A stretch of 64,000 nucleotides of DNA from Planoprotostelium fungivorum (taxonomy: Eukaryota; Evosea; Variosea; Cavosteliida; Cavosteliaceae). Location: contig MDYQ01000088.1 in the NCBI GenBank assembly GCA_003024175.1, forward strand, positions 1 to 64,000, in the 5' to 3' direction. The notes beneath the pieces were generated by a model, which was not told where the DNA came from, searched no databases, and worked only from the letters and a program-made list of their open reading frames with translations. Numbering within the stretch: position 1 is the first letter of the stretch; every line of letters begins with the position of its first letter. Both the position numbers and the translations under genes were made by a program. This document shows positions 1 through 9,936 of this stretch, one piece after another.

Positions 1-575
1 CCAGAGGAGAATTTGTGGTTACCTGAGGACAACCTGTCTAATAGCCCAGACCTGGTGGCAGATTTCAAAGCAAGAACCACTCGCGTCACCACATGAGAAC
101 ACATTGGTAGGTCGAAAGAGACCAGCTCCACCTCCTGTCGTAATTGACGGTGAACAAGAGTACGAGGTTGAGGCGATCTTGGATGTACAAAAGCGATATG
201 GGAAGACCCAATATCTCGTAAGCTGGAAAGGTTATGGCCCAGAGGAGAATTTGTGGTTACCTGAGGACAACCTGTCTAATAGCCCGGACCTGGTGGCAGA
301 TTTCAAAGCAAGAACCGCTTGCGTCACCACATCCAAGAGGAAGCGTAAGAACTGATCCGCTGGATCAAGGGGACAATGTTATGACGCTACGTTGTGGAGA
401 AGGAATATCAACGACAAAAGGAATTGATTTGACGGTCTACAATTGTATTGTGTAATAAAAAGGGATTGTTCGAAGCCCATCCAAAAGGAGAGGTCTCGTA
501 CATACACTATCCAAACTGTCCATCTTCGTGAATCCTTTGCCCTACTATCAAGAGTGAGATCATCCATCTATAACA
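1..575 (+). mobile_element. 3' end of a Ty3/Gypsy chromovirus (fossil, cut by window edge)
   Basis: A chromodomain is encoded at about 104-355 (core residues YEVEAILDVQKRYGK, then YLVSWKGYGPEENLW). This is the form found at the C-terminus of chromovirus integrases, where it targets insertion to modified chromatin. A 199-bp LTR follows directly. A stretch at 1-94 is repeated almost exactly at 239-332 (offset 238 bp), so the end of the chromodomain region is present twice. The rest of the element lies outside the window, so its integrity and age cannot be judged. Family assignment rests on the chromodomain plus adjoining LTR. Confidence 0.8.
377..575 (+). repeat. Chromovirus LTR
   Basis: The segment begins TGTTAT and ends ATAACA, a perfect 6-bp terminal inversion with the canonical TG...CA ends of an LTR. 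It starts 21 bp after the end of the chromodomain reading frame, as expected for a 3' LTR. An internal AATAAA-like polyadenylation signal lies near 456. Length is 199 bp. No second copy of this LTR was noticed in the window. Confidence 0.7.
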
Positions 576-799
576 TATAGTCTGTACATGAATAAAAAAT
601 GTGTGTAGAAAGTATGTTCTTAGCAGATAACAACAGAGACACCACATACAAGGCCCACACACAACCCTCATTAGCCTCTGCCTCACAGAGGCACAGGCTA
701 CTATCTTTTAGTGTGCAATGATTTCCATCCAGTCTGTACAAAGCATGCTCTGAGCACACAAAAGCTTACAAATGTTTTGCAGAGAATTTACAAACTGAT

Positions 800-870
800 C
801 TCAGGAAGCAGGCATTCAGTATGTGGTGAGTTGTAGATAAATGCACTATAATACCTGCTTTTTATATGAT
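800..870 (+). repeat. Dispersed repeat R1, copy a
   Basis: Shares the string GTGAGTTGTAGATAAAT and then GCACTATAATACC with the copies at 1369-1440 and 24193-24240. The left flank (TCAGGAAGCAGGCATTCAGT) matches copies b and c with a few changes. Element class unknown. Confidence 0.6.
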
Positions 871-1058
871 GTAGTACATAGTCAAAACCAGCAAGAAAAG
901 CAATAATAATAGAGACAAGGAGGATGAAGCAGCTCACAGCATATCCAAGTGTACAGATTGACCTAGATCCTCAAATAGTCAGCTCTGTAACCCATCAGCA
1001 AGAGGATAAAACTATTGCCTTGTAATTACAGCTGAAACACCCAGGGCCGCCGCTGAAT

Positions 1059-1126
1059 TAAGGACCTGCAGAGACGGTCTCAACGTGGTAACCTTAACGT
1101 GCGAGACAGTCTCGCGCAGGTCCTTA
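1059..1126. repeat. Imperfect palindrome, potential hairpin
   Basis: TAAGGACCTGC at 1059-1069 is exactly inverted at 1116-1126. Inside the outer stem each arm carries its own small palindrome (GAGACGGTCTC and GAGACAGTCTC). Could be a small MITE-like element or a structured transcript; nothing coding spans it. Confidence 0.5.
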
Positions 1127-1368
1127 CGCTGAATGAAACTGTTGCACAATAATTGGTTACATTTATCAAGTGTAGTACGACAATTGCTTCTCATAATAAT
1201 CTCTGAAAACTGCCATCTGGTCACGGATGTCAAGATCTGGCAGAAGGTCCATGTTCTGGTCCATATGTTCCTGAGAGAGATTCTTGAGCTGTGGATGAGG
1301 ATTAGACCAGATTCATCTAGACATGAAACTCACCTTAGAAATTCTGGGAGGAAAAGTGAAAGGTATGT

Positions 1369-1440
1369 CATCAGGAGGTGAGCATTCAGTGTGAGGTGAG
1401 TTGTAGATAAAAGGACTACAATACCCCCTTTTACTCTGGG
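1369..1440 (+). repeat. Dispersed repeat R1, copy b
   Basis: Contains TCAGGAGGTGAGCATTCAGT, then GGTGAGTTGTAGATAAA and GGACTACAATACCCCCTTT. Same orientation as copies a, c and d. Confidence 0.6.
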
Positions 1441-1500
1441 TCTGTTTGCACAGATAAAAGCTATAAAATCAACTCTGGATATAATTTGAACTCTACACAT

Positions 1501-1560
1501 CTCAGGAAGTTAGCAAACAGAGCGCAGAGAGTTGTAGATAAATAACCCCTTTTACTATAT
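1501..1560 (+). repeat. Dispersed repeat R1, copy c
   Basis: Contains CTCAGGAAGTTAGCAAACAG, then GAGTTGTAGATAAATAACC and CCTTTTACTATAT. It lacks the GACTATAATA segment of the other copies, so it is internally shorter. Confidence 0.5.
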
Positions 1561-1811
1561 ATATATTATTCCAAAAGTCGACTCAAAGCACCTCCCTCTT
1601 TATCCTCGTCTACTTTTGATATTTTTCCAAGAATGAAAGGACTGCAGAAGCCAAGAGCTCGTCCGAATAGGACCATGAGACCGATATACTGTCCCCTTTG
1701 ATGGTCACCGACACCGACAGAACTTGAACACTCCTGCCATCTCTAGAGATCACCACGTTATGACGGCCCTCTATCCACCTGTTCTATTCAGCTCTCTCTA
1801 CCACCCTCAAC

Positions 1812-3960
1812 TCACTGGCTGACGTCATTGTAGATGCTGTGTAAGAGTGTCTCGGGTGAGTCGGACACTCTCTCTGAGATGATGAAGTTGGATTCGAACT
1901 TCAAGTTCTGCGCGTGAAGTCCCAGGTCTGTGATGGCCTCGATGGGGTCTAAGATGCGTATCCCTTCTTTCTTCAGCTTCTCACTGACATCCATTCACCT
2001 TGCTCTAGTTGATTCGCCTTCATCACGAGTACACCGTGAATGGGTGCCGATCGATTCACCTTCGCCTTCTTGCTCTCCTCGTACTCTGCGCTGATCAATG
2101 ACAGCAGTAGGAATATTCCTCACCTTCCAGTTCCTCCAGCTGTCTCTTGAGAAGAGAGACGGAGATATCCACAGGTATCGATGTCGACGTTGGAATGACC
2201 ACGGTTGCTCCGTTTGCAGGATCGAAACAGGGAATGTTAAACTTCTGAACGATCTTCTGTTTGAGAAATTGCCTGTGACAATGAGTGGAGGGAGTGGATC
2301 TACCTCACATCTTTCCCTTCTCCCCATGAACGAGGAGAACATTCTTGGGTTCAGCCTGACGAATCAATTGCATGATTCCCTTTGCATCGGCGTGAGCTGA
2401 GAAGGACAAGGACTCCACGGCACATTTCACTTCCACTTTAGTCCTCTTGTCGATCTCGACCTATTCTCCTCAGTCTCTCTCCTCTCTCCTCTCTCACCAT
2501 TCCCTTGTGTCCCGCTAACAATTTGTTTCCAACTGTTCCGACGACACAGTAACCGGGTAAGATGCACATGTTCATCTCGTTGGGTGCCCACTTTCGGAAC
2601 ACTTCGAGAGAGGTACCCGCATGCAGCATTCCAGGTGTGGCCAATAGAACCTGTCACCCTTCACTCCCCGCCACTCATCCTCTCCTCACTTGTCCTCCCG
2701 CGTGATCGGCGTATTCTCGACTGAAAGGCTTCACGTGCTTGAAATCGAACATGTTCCTTATTCGTTTGATCACTCAATTGAATTGTCCTCTCACCTCTTG
2801 ACGAACGTCTTCTTGATCTTCTGATTCGTCCAGTTGATGAATAGTTTGTAGTACAGATTCGCTTTCTCCGTGAGTCCGGGTGAGAAATAGATGGGCACGT
2901 TCAGATTCATCCTCTCCCAGTAAGTGTCTAATAGAATGAGCAGCTCTTGTGCTCTTCCCAAAGCAAAGACAGGAATCAAGACTTTCCCTCCCTAGTGTCG
3001 TCAGTCCATCTTTCCTCACTGTCTCACCTTCTCCACACAAGAGTGCACTCGGTTGAGGAAGTCTCTCTCTCTCTGTCTCTTGGAGTCTCTGATAGTTGTA
3101 GCGTATGTTGTCTCTGTGATCAGCAGATCGGGTCTGACCTGATGAATGTCAATTCCACACAAATGGATCATTATTGCCTTGGATGAAACATGATGAATAA
3201 TGAGAGCTGATCTTGATGGATGAGAATCCGTAAGTGGAGGCTGGTCAACAATACCTTATCGATCCAAGCTGCTCCCAGATGTCTGTCTGGGGTGGTGTTA
3301 TAGTCACCGGTGTAGACGACAGATTCATCTCCGCATTTGACATAAAACATGGCTGCTCCCAGCACATGACCCCCATAATAAGCTTTGATTTCTAGATCGG
3401 CATCGACGTGAACTGTCTGATGGATGTTTACTGCGATGACTGCACATCGGTTACGTCTTTTCTTCTTCACCACAGAAAAAATCGTACCTTTCTTCATGCA
3501 ATCTTTGATCATTTGTGAGGTGAAAAAATTGGTCTCTCCCTTCCTCTCCACTGTGATTTTTCTGTAATCCTCTAATAGAATAGGAGCAATGGCTTTTGTG
3601 GGGTACTGCTCAATATGAATGATTTTAGTTGGATCACTGTCACCGTCATATAAATGGGTCCGTCATAGCCTCTCATTTCTGTGAAATATGGAAGAGCACC
3701 ACAGTGATCCAAATGGCTGAACTTGAATCAATCAAATGAAATCATGCGTTGGCTCACAAATGGCTGATGATGACAGCATCTATAAATTGATTGAAATTAG
3801 ATCCTTTGGAAATGTAGTTGAAGTCTGGGAATCTCCTATCATCATTGTATCCCATGTGCATACCGCAATCGAACATGATGTTCTTGTGTCCTACAGTGAC
3901 CAAAACACAAGATCTTCCCACATCTTGTCCTGCTCCGAGTGGTACTACTCTTATCGTCAT
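1812..3960 (-). CDS. INTS11: Integrator complex subunit 11 (INTS11/CPSF3L endonuclease)
   Basis: Metallo-beta-lactamase/beta-CASP RNA endonuclease of the Integrator complex, which cleaves nascent snRNA and other Pol II transcripts in the nucleus. The N-terminus reads [17 protein letters not shown] followed by [19 protein letters not shown], specific to INTS11 rather than CPSF73. Splicing at 3758/3716 (40-nt intron, GTGAG...TTCAG) restores the catalytic HxHxDH signature as HFHLDH. Later exons give [63 protein letters not shown] and the beta-CASP segment ending in [10 protein letters not shown]. About ten introns of 35-70 nt. The start ATG at 3960 aligns with the family start. Full length; the C-terminal domain ends at 1812. 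Catalytically complete as read. Confidence 0.93.
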
Positions 3961-4459
3961 AACAAAGATCGTTTCGTTTTTTTAATCCAAATTATCACCA
4001 ATCTACAACAGGTTCATAACACGACTTAGCGGCTCCACTAATAGTACCACTCGTCGTGGTGATGGATCCACCAGTGTCGTCAGTAAGCCCATGCATGAGC
4101 TGAAAAATGAACAGAGATCCAGATTGCATCCAAGCTGCTGTTTTGTGATCCAGAGTTACTGACCAAATCAATCCGTCAGTGCATCAATTTTATCTGTGGA
4201 GAGAAGTTTGTTGTTCTACTGAAACTAACAGAGGTGAGACTGCACATCTTTATCATCAGACATGTCAAACCATCAGCTGAACTGGTGAGGACCAAAGTGG
4301 AATACGTATCAAAAATGGAATACGATATTCAGATCTCCACTATAGGCAGTCCATTTTCCACCTAATTTTGTACACAGATCTATAGGTGTACGTGATAGCA
4401 TTATAACAACTCGGTGCAGATCGTCCTCCTCTGTATTGGAATGTATTTTCTCTCTTTGA
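3961..4459. other. Intergenic, upstream of INTS11
   Basis: About 500 bp with no recognised gene. At 4299-4326 there are two TGGAATACG-type boxes about 20 bp apart. The same paired boxes occur at one end of the dispersed repeat copies near 5.5 and 18.25 kb, so this may be a stray terminus of that repeat. Presumably it also holds the INTS11 promoter. Confidence 0.35.
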
Positions 4460-4972
4460 ATGCAGATTCAATCCCAGCAATCTCACCACCCAGTACCTCA
4501 TTCATATGTGTCATCAAGAGAAGGAGGAAATCAACACTCTCTGTTCCTCCGGTGGTGGGATTGCGATGCGACCAGGAGGCAGTATCTCCTCCTACAGACG
4601 GTGATAGACCTCATCGTCACGATGATGGCTGATGATGTTCCAGATTTGCCCCCCTCCTACCCCCAATTCAAAGCACGTGACTACTGTCCGATCGTAGTAT
4701 CCAATCCACTCCCGCCTGTATCTTCCTGTGACCCTCACGGAACGAAAGTTGATCCTATGGACGTGGACGAAATTCACCCTCTTCCCGCTGCTTGTGATGA
4801 TGTTGATGATCACGTGAGTGAAAGCATCGTAACGTCAACTCATCAACAGAAGGAGCTGAACGATCCCATGGACTGGGTCTACACCGATGACCCTTCTCTC
4901 CATCGCATGAATTGCGATACAGGTGGACAGAATCGAAATGATTCTCTTATCTCCGAACTCTCTCCTCAATGA
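4460..4972 (+). CDS. Orphan ORF, 170 aa, unknown function
   Basis: An uninterrupted ATG-started frame of 170 codons. The product is acidic and proline-rich in its second half, with an internal similarity between DPMDVDE and a later DPMDWVY segment, and has no membrane segment or recognised domain. It lies just before the dispersed repeat copy at 5188-5510 and may belong to the same unit or to an unrelated lineage-specific gene. The opposite-strand frames look less protein-like. I do not recognise it and its expression is uncertain. Confidence 0.35.
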   Translation: MQIQSQQSHHPVPHSYVSSREGGNQHSLFLRWWDCDATRRQYLLLQTVIDLIVTMMADDVPDLPPSYPQFKARDYCPIVVSNPLPPVSSCDPHGTKVDPMDVDEIHPLPAACDDVDDHVSESIVTSTHQQKELNDPMDWVYTDDPSLHRMNCDTGGQNRNDSLISELSPQ

Positions 4973-5187
4973 GGTGGAGTTGCTCACGGTATCTTTCTAC
5001 CTTCTTGAGCTCGGGGGGACCCTGCAGGTGGGTATTCTGCTAACGTTAGTTAGGGGCCTGGAGGTGAGTATGATGGTGCTCATTTGGAAGTTCAGGCTGC
5101 TCAATCTGACTATCTTCTTCTTCCTCAGGTTTCTTACTGAGGCTGGCATTGTCCTCATGGGTATCTTCCCCTCTACATCATCCCCAG

Positions 5188-5510
5188 CAGACATCATGCA
5201 TGTGACAGTTCTGAATCACGTCTGGAAAGCTCAGGTTTGCAATGGCGTAGGTGCTGTCTCTGCCGTAAGGTCCCTGTCTTCCCTTCTTCCTAAATGTCTT
5301 CACACCGTCTAGATAGTCCTCTTGTTTCACAGCGCACAACATCACAACATCATAATCATGCAAACTGGCCAGAAGGAGCACTTAACTACCACTAAATTCA
5401 TCCTAGGCAACACATATGGAGGTCTGTATAGCACAGACGCTGTTTATATTTCATATTTGGCTCAAAACATACATTGTATTTGAAATGGAATACATGTCCA
5501 GAAGGGAATA
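5188..5510 (-). repeat. Dispersed repeat R2, copy A (intronless), partly coding
   Basis: About 320 bp that recurs in inverted orientation at 18252-18672. In the minus direction it encodes ASLHDYDVVMLCAVKQ, then EDYLDGVKTF, then KKGRQGPYGRDS. The 18-kb copy has ASLHDYDVVMLCTVRQ and KKGRQGPYGGDS in the corresponding frames. Substitutions that keep the reading frame suggest the shared segment was coding. This copy lacks the roughly 80-nt insertion seen in copy B. Family unknown. Confidence 0.65.
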
Positions 5511-6306
5511 AATAACATTGCTTGATGATTGATACAAGTACAAGAGGTGAAAACAAGCAGAATGGTGAAGATAAAGAGAAGATCACCTTGATGAAATCTT
5601 CAAAGCCAAAAGGAATGGGAAAACTAAGTCTTCTGATGCAAATCATTTCCATCATACTGGCATATCTCAACTTGGTAAGGACCAAGTCTCTATCTCACAA
5701 TGTGAGCTTCCTCTGACTGTTGGGCTATAGATAATTCACATAGTGAGAGTAGTGACCATCAGTGTCTGCAATAGACACCAATTGCTCCTGTTCAACTTGA
5801 AAATTCCCTCTTGCAATGTGTTTGGCTAGCAATTAACCAGACCTATCAATGCAGTTGCACTTGATGATGAGATAATCAAAAGTTTCAACATATATCCCAT
5901 TGGCATCTCTCATTTTATTATGCTTGTACTATTGTTTCTGCTGATGTATTCAATATGGGGTCAACTCCCCACTCCAGTGGACTCAGGGACCCCCATTATA
6001 TAGCAAAAATACTGCCTTTGTATGCCTCAGAACATATGTCCAGAAAGGATTACACTTGTTTGTGCAAAAAGTAATTGTAATTGTACACCCAGGTATTATT
6101 ATGGTAAATAATCTACAATGAGAGAGACAGTGAAAGATATCAATAAATCACTGTAGAGGCAACAGATGGTTCTGGATACTATAGATGAAACTGATTAATA
6201 ATATCTGAAATCCTACTGGATGAGGTGTTACAAAAGTACTCTTCAAGTGCAGTATGACACAAAACAGAATCATTGAAACATTGATATAGTATTGTGAAAA
6301 GATAAG
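5511..6306. other. AT-rich stretch without recognised gene
   Basis: About 800 bp, lower in GC than the surrounding genes. Short frames on both strands carry no recognisable motif. Probably transposon-derived or intergenic sequence between repeat R2 and the hAT relic. Confidence 0.35.
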
Positions 6307-7470
6307 TTATGATATGATACCCACTGATTCAGAAGCTCTAAAGGAGTTGTTGTGAGGCTTGTCCTTGTCTTCCAAGTCCCCTGGAATCTCTTCATTCTGA
6401 ACCTTGTAGTGAGTAGTGAAGGTGGAACGAAGGATTTCTTTGGAAGTTGAAATCCATTCTTCAGGCCATCCAATGGCCTTGAGATAGTGGCTCTTTTGAG
6501 AAGAGTGAAGAATTGAGAGGAGTCAGTAAGGTTACTGCTTGCTCTCTACTCACGTGTTGCCATGTGATACATTTTGCAATCGTCGGTCAACTTGTAATAC
6601 TTTCTGATGGTGGCAGACATGCGTTGCGCTGCTGCAGCAATTACAGGCAACTCCTCTTCTTCCATTCTATCACAGTGATCTTGTAGAATGTGGAAGCACG
6701 ACAGCGTATTGGGTAGGAGAGGCGCTTTCTTCTGGGAGAACAGCAGAGTGGCTTCCTTCAGCAGAAGGAGAACGTGCCTGCACAGTCTCTGAGACGAGTC
6801 TGTCTCTGCAGGTCATTAATCTGATGTGTCCAGGCAAAGAAAAACCAGCAAATGTGCAAGGCAGAGGAAGGATAGAGAGGTGATAATGATGACGCTGGGG
6901 ATGTTGATGGCAATGACTCGTGATAGTGTGTCTTTCAAATTGTGGAAGACAACACTCTGGTTAGATTCAAGTGTAAGAGGCATGAGATGGCCCTGGAAAG
7001 AGATGTGCTGATTCCAATGGTATGTCACACAGGTCACAAAAACAATGCCCAACTTGAGCAAAGTCCATATTACACTATAATTTAGTGTACATACACTATT
7101 ATTTAGTGTAATTCTCACTTTACTCTGATGCAAATGTCTGGACAAAAAAATGGATTGCACCAGCGTGTAGGCCATGTGTCTCTCTATCTTTTCAATGTGT
7201 CATCTGTGAGCTGACACCCTCCCTAAACTATGACATGACCTACGTAATGCGTCAGTGATGGTAACATTGGGGTGTCAGCCTTACAAGAACTCTCCTTTGG
7301 AGAATTTCACGGTTGGGTCCAAGAACTGCAGACTCAGCTGCTTCAATAGGTTTCAGCCTGTAGGAACAAAGCTGCTTGATGATCTGTTGTCTATCATCAG
7401 AGAAGAGGACAGGGGACTGTCCTGGGTTCTTCTTTGCATGAATGAACTGAGTGAGGACATCATCGTCCAT
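6307..7470 (-). pseudogene. hAT-family DNA transposase remnant
   Basis: The minus strand at about 6480-6810 encodes a helical stretch ending KYYKLTDDCKMYHMAT. After a GTGAG-type break comes SHYLKAIGWPEEWIS, a Lys/Arg-rich helix and THYK. This matches the C-terminal part of fungal/protist hAT transposases (KYY-LTD--P-Y--A, then K--Y----W---W). Upstream, an ATG-started segment (7470-7252) and a frame containing VFHNLKDTLSRVI could be earlier transposase parts, but they do not join cleanly in one frame. The RNase-H catalytic residues could not be placed. Terminal inverted repeats and 8-bp target duplications were not identified. Best read as a decayed, immobile copy. Confidence 0.6.
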
Positions 7471-8199
7471 GATGGCAACTGATTTAGCTCAAGATGACGG
7501 CTGTTGGTTCAATTATCTACTGTCAAACCTCACTTAGCCGTTGGTAGGGCGGGAATAAGAATAAAAGTATATCACAAGTGTTTTATCTGTTGTTGATGGG
7601 ATTGCCCAATGATTACATCTGAGAAGAGTGTTCCAAAACAATCATCCCCGTGAATAGGTGCTGATTATTATGTGTTGACTCAATGTCTTGTTATCAATCA
7701 TCATGTTGAGTCTCACCTTGTTATTCAATTACATTCAATCGAGCGCAAGCCATTAATTTTGTGTATGAAGCAATCCGCTGAAGAAAATGTTATCATCATA
7801 ACGCTGGAAATCAGATCATGTGATTGACCATGCAAAATCACTCACCTCAACAGATCGATGTTCTGCTGCAAGAGATATATCACAATGGAGTTAAACGAGA
7901 TGGGCTGCCGTTGGCTGTGTGATGTGTCCTTCTGTTGGCTTTGTAGAGCCGGTTAAACTTTCGGGCATAGCCCATAGTAAAATGCAATGGGCCCTCCTAT
8001 GCCCAAAAGGGGAACCAAAATATTTTCCGGGCATGCTACAGTCTGACTCATTCTATTCTTGGAGTTCAGAAGGTGTCACAATCTCATGATCTCGTGATCT
8101 GGTGTCACTCAAAACGGTGTATGTGATAGAATGCGAGCAATGGCATTCAATGACATCATCGTGACATATGTCATTGAGATACCAGCGACTTGCTTTTAT
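7471..8199. other. Intergenic stretch with a hairpin-forming palindrome
   Basis: No coding region recognised. At 7963-8004 GGGCATAGCCCAT and the later ATGGGC...TATGCCC form an interrupted inverted repeat around an AT-rich loop, and a further GGGCATGC box follows at about 8029. Otherwise unremarkable. Confidence 0.4.
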
Positions 8200-9234
8200 C
8201 TACCTCCCTTGAAATGTCCTCTTGAATATCTCGATCCATGTGAAGCTGATATGAGGAAGGATGAAATCCATTAGATGAGCCGAATCCGGCATGGAACATA
8301 TGAAGAAAGGTTCGATTCCCACGTGATGGACTTTTCGAAGAGAATGATCTGGATGATGCACCAGCTACCCCAGAACTGTGTGACCCTGAGGCAGAGAGTG
8401 GCAATCCAAAACATAAAATTCCATGCCCAAACAGTGGCAGGCTTTGTAGATGACTCGGGAAATCTCTGGTATTGCGCCCAATAATAAGTGGTCAAGGCAG
8501 TGCTGAACATCTGTTCTGTTCTGTTGTGATTATTAATAACCACGCTGCTCCGGTGCTGATGAAGGATGGATCTTCGAGGGTGAACAGCATGGAGAACCCA
8601 ATGGAGATTGCGAAGAGGGTCGAGATATGGTGGGTTATCATTGGAATCCTCATTTTAGTTCGAAGGGCAGCTCCGTGCAATAGAGGACGGCGACTATATC
8701 GCGGGCGTACTGAAGGAAATTGAGTCTGTGTGGGCGGTATTCAAGCCAGAAGACAGGTATGGCTGCGAACTGTAATTCCAGGGCGACGGTAGTGTAAACA
8801 ACCTCAAGGACATAGGTGACCATCGTTCTGCGATGTTCGTGGGTGAATTCCTTCCAACATATCATCTTCCCCACGACATGATTGGGCAAGATGACTTCGT
8901 GAAGTGGACGAACAAGGAAGTAGGTCGCCACGATGAGGGCATAGATGTTGATCTATTTTGTCTCAAGGCGGTAACCAAGAGGGAGTCTGTGGTAAAATTC
9001 TCTCACTCAACATCTCACTAAGAGACGTGAGAGTCGCCTGATCGAGAGAAGACAGAACCGGTGGCGCCATAGTGGATGCCCTTGTGTGTGGTTGATATAT
9101 TGTGACTCCTTCGAGATTCCCCCTCCGCTGAGGTCCCAGGGATCGATCATCTTCTTATCCGTCAAAATGATGTGAACAAGAGACATTTCCTCTTCTCTCT
9201 TGTGGACTCCGTGACTGTCAACAAATGTACACAT
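8200..9234 (-). CDS. TLC-like multi-pass membrane protein
   Basis: Several hydrophobic segments are encoded in order: INIYALIVATYFLV, VLEVVYTTVALELQFAAI, then IPMITHHISTLFAISIGFS, then a W/F-rich pair of helices (WAQYQRF...WAWNFMFWIATL). The H-H pair inside a helix after a basic/polar loop resembles the TLC (TRAM-LAG1-CLN8) domain of ER membrane proteins, but I cannot name the subfamily. The start at 9234 begins a soluble N-terminus; an intron at about 9020-8960 (GTGAG...AATAG) joins it to the first helix. The frame changes near 8660 and again near 8380, which needs introns I could not fix, so the 3' end (8171-8271) is uncertain. Confidence 0.5.
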
Positions 9235-9299
9235 TGTATTATTACGTTCCCAGCATTTAAATCATTGTCCATTATGCAATCATTGTGGATAAGAAGATG

Positions 9300-9880
9300 A
9301 GATGCCTTCTCAGGTGCCCTTCTTCTCCGCCATCTTGCCTCTCAATTCTTCGAAGGGGGTAGCGGTAGGTGCCCCACTCTCTCCAATCGAGTCTTTCCTC
9401 CTTGAGTGCTACCGTTCAGCGACTTATCACTGAGAATGACGGCTAGCAGACCTGTGTACCTTCAGAATCAAGTTGTAATTCGACAGATCTCCACCATTTC
9501 ATTCGATGTATCCACGATCATCACATTCTCTCTACCTCTCCGATACGTACGGTACGTTCGATGTTATGTTCCTCGCGGAGAAAATTCACGTAAGAGTGTA
9601 GTCTCTCCCACGTTGGGTGATATGCGGATGTAAGGATACGTTATACGGTTCTTTAATGATCAGCGGTGAGGTTTGTACCTTCAATAGCTCGTTGATATTG
9701 TCTCATCGCTTGTATCGAAGCTCCCATCCAATCTCTTGACAAGGCTTCTGCATCTCGTGCCAAAAGTATGCTTGCGATAGCTTAATGCCTTTCGGGGATC
9801 TCGTTTCGTTGAGTTGTCAAGAAGCACTCCATAAATTGTCCATGAGTCAAACCTTAAAACCTGTGGACGAGCTGGGGTCG
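9300..9880 (-). pseudogene. Possible broken P-loop ATPase (ycf45/SpoIIIAA-like) fragment
   Basis: Minus-strand frames give SPNVGETTLLREF, then a basic/acidic linker in another frame, then NVMIVDTSNEMVE. Order and spacing match the Walker A (GxPGVGKTTLLRE) and Walker B-like VVIVDTSNE blocks of R3H/ycf45-type AAA ATPases. The Walker A lysine reads as glutamate and the frame must shift twice between the blocks, so if the match is real the gene is dead. An upstream piece (LARDAEALSRDW) is unassigned. The downstream GDGD-like block was not found. Weak, motif-level evidence only. Confidence 0.3.
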
Positions 9881-9936
9881 TTGAGTATCACTCATCAAGA
9901 AGCCGAGGTGCAGTATTCATCACATGATGCGAGAGT

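Larger units (their letters stand above)
576..1811. other. Gene-poor, repeat-rich stretch
   Basis: No convincing coding region was seen on either strand. The stretch carries three degenerate copies of a dispersed repeat (about 800-870, 1369-1440, 1501-1560) and a 68-bp imperfect palindrome at 1059-1126. The last about 180 bp lie just downstream of the 3' end of the INTS11 gene and may hold its 3' processing signals. Confidence 0.5.
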
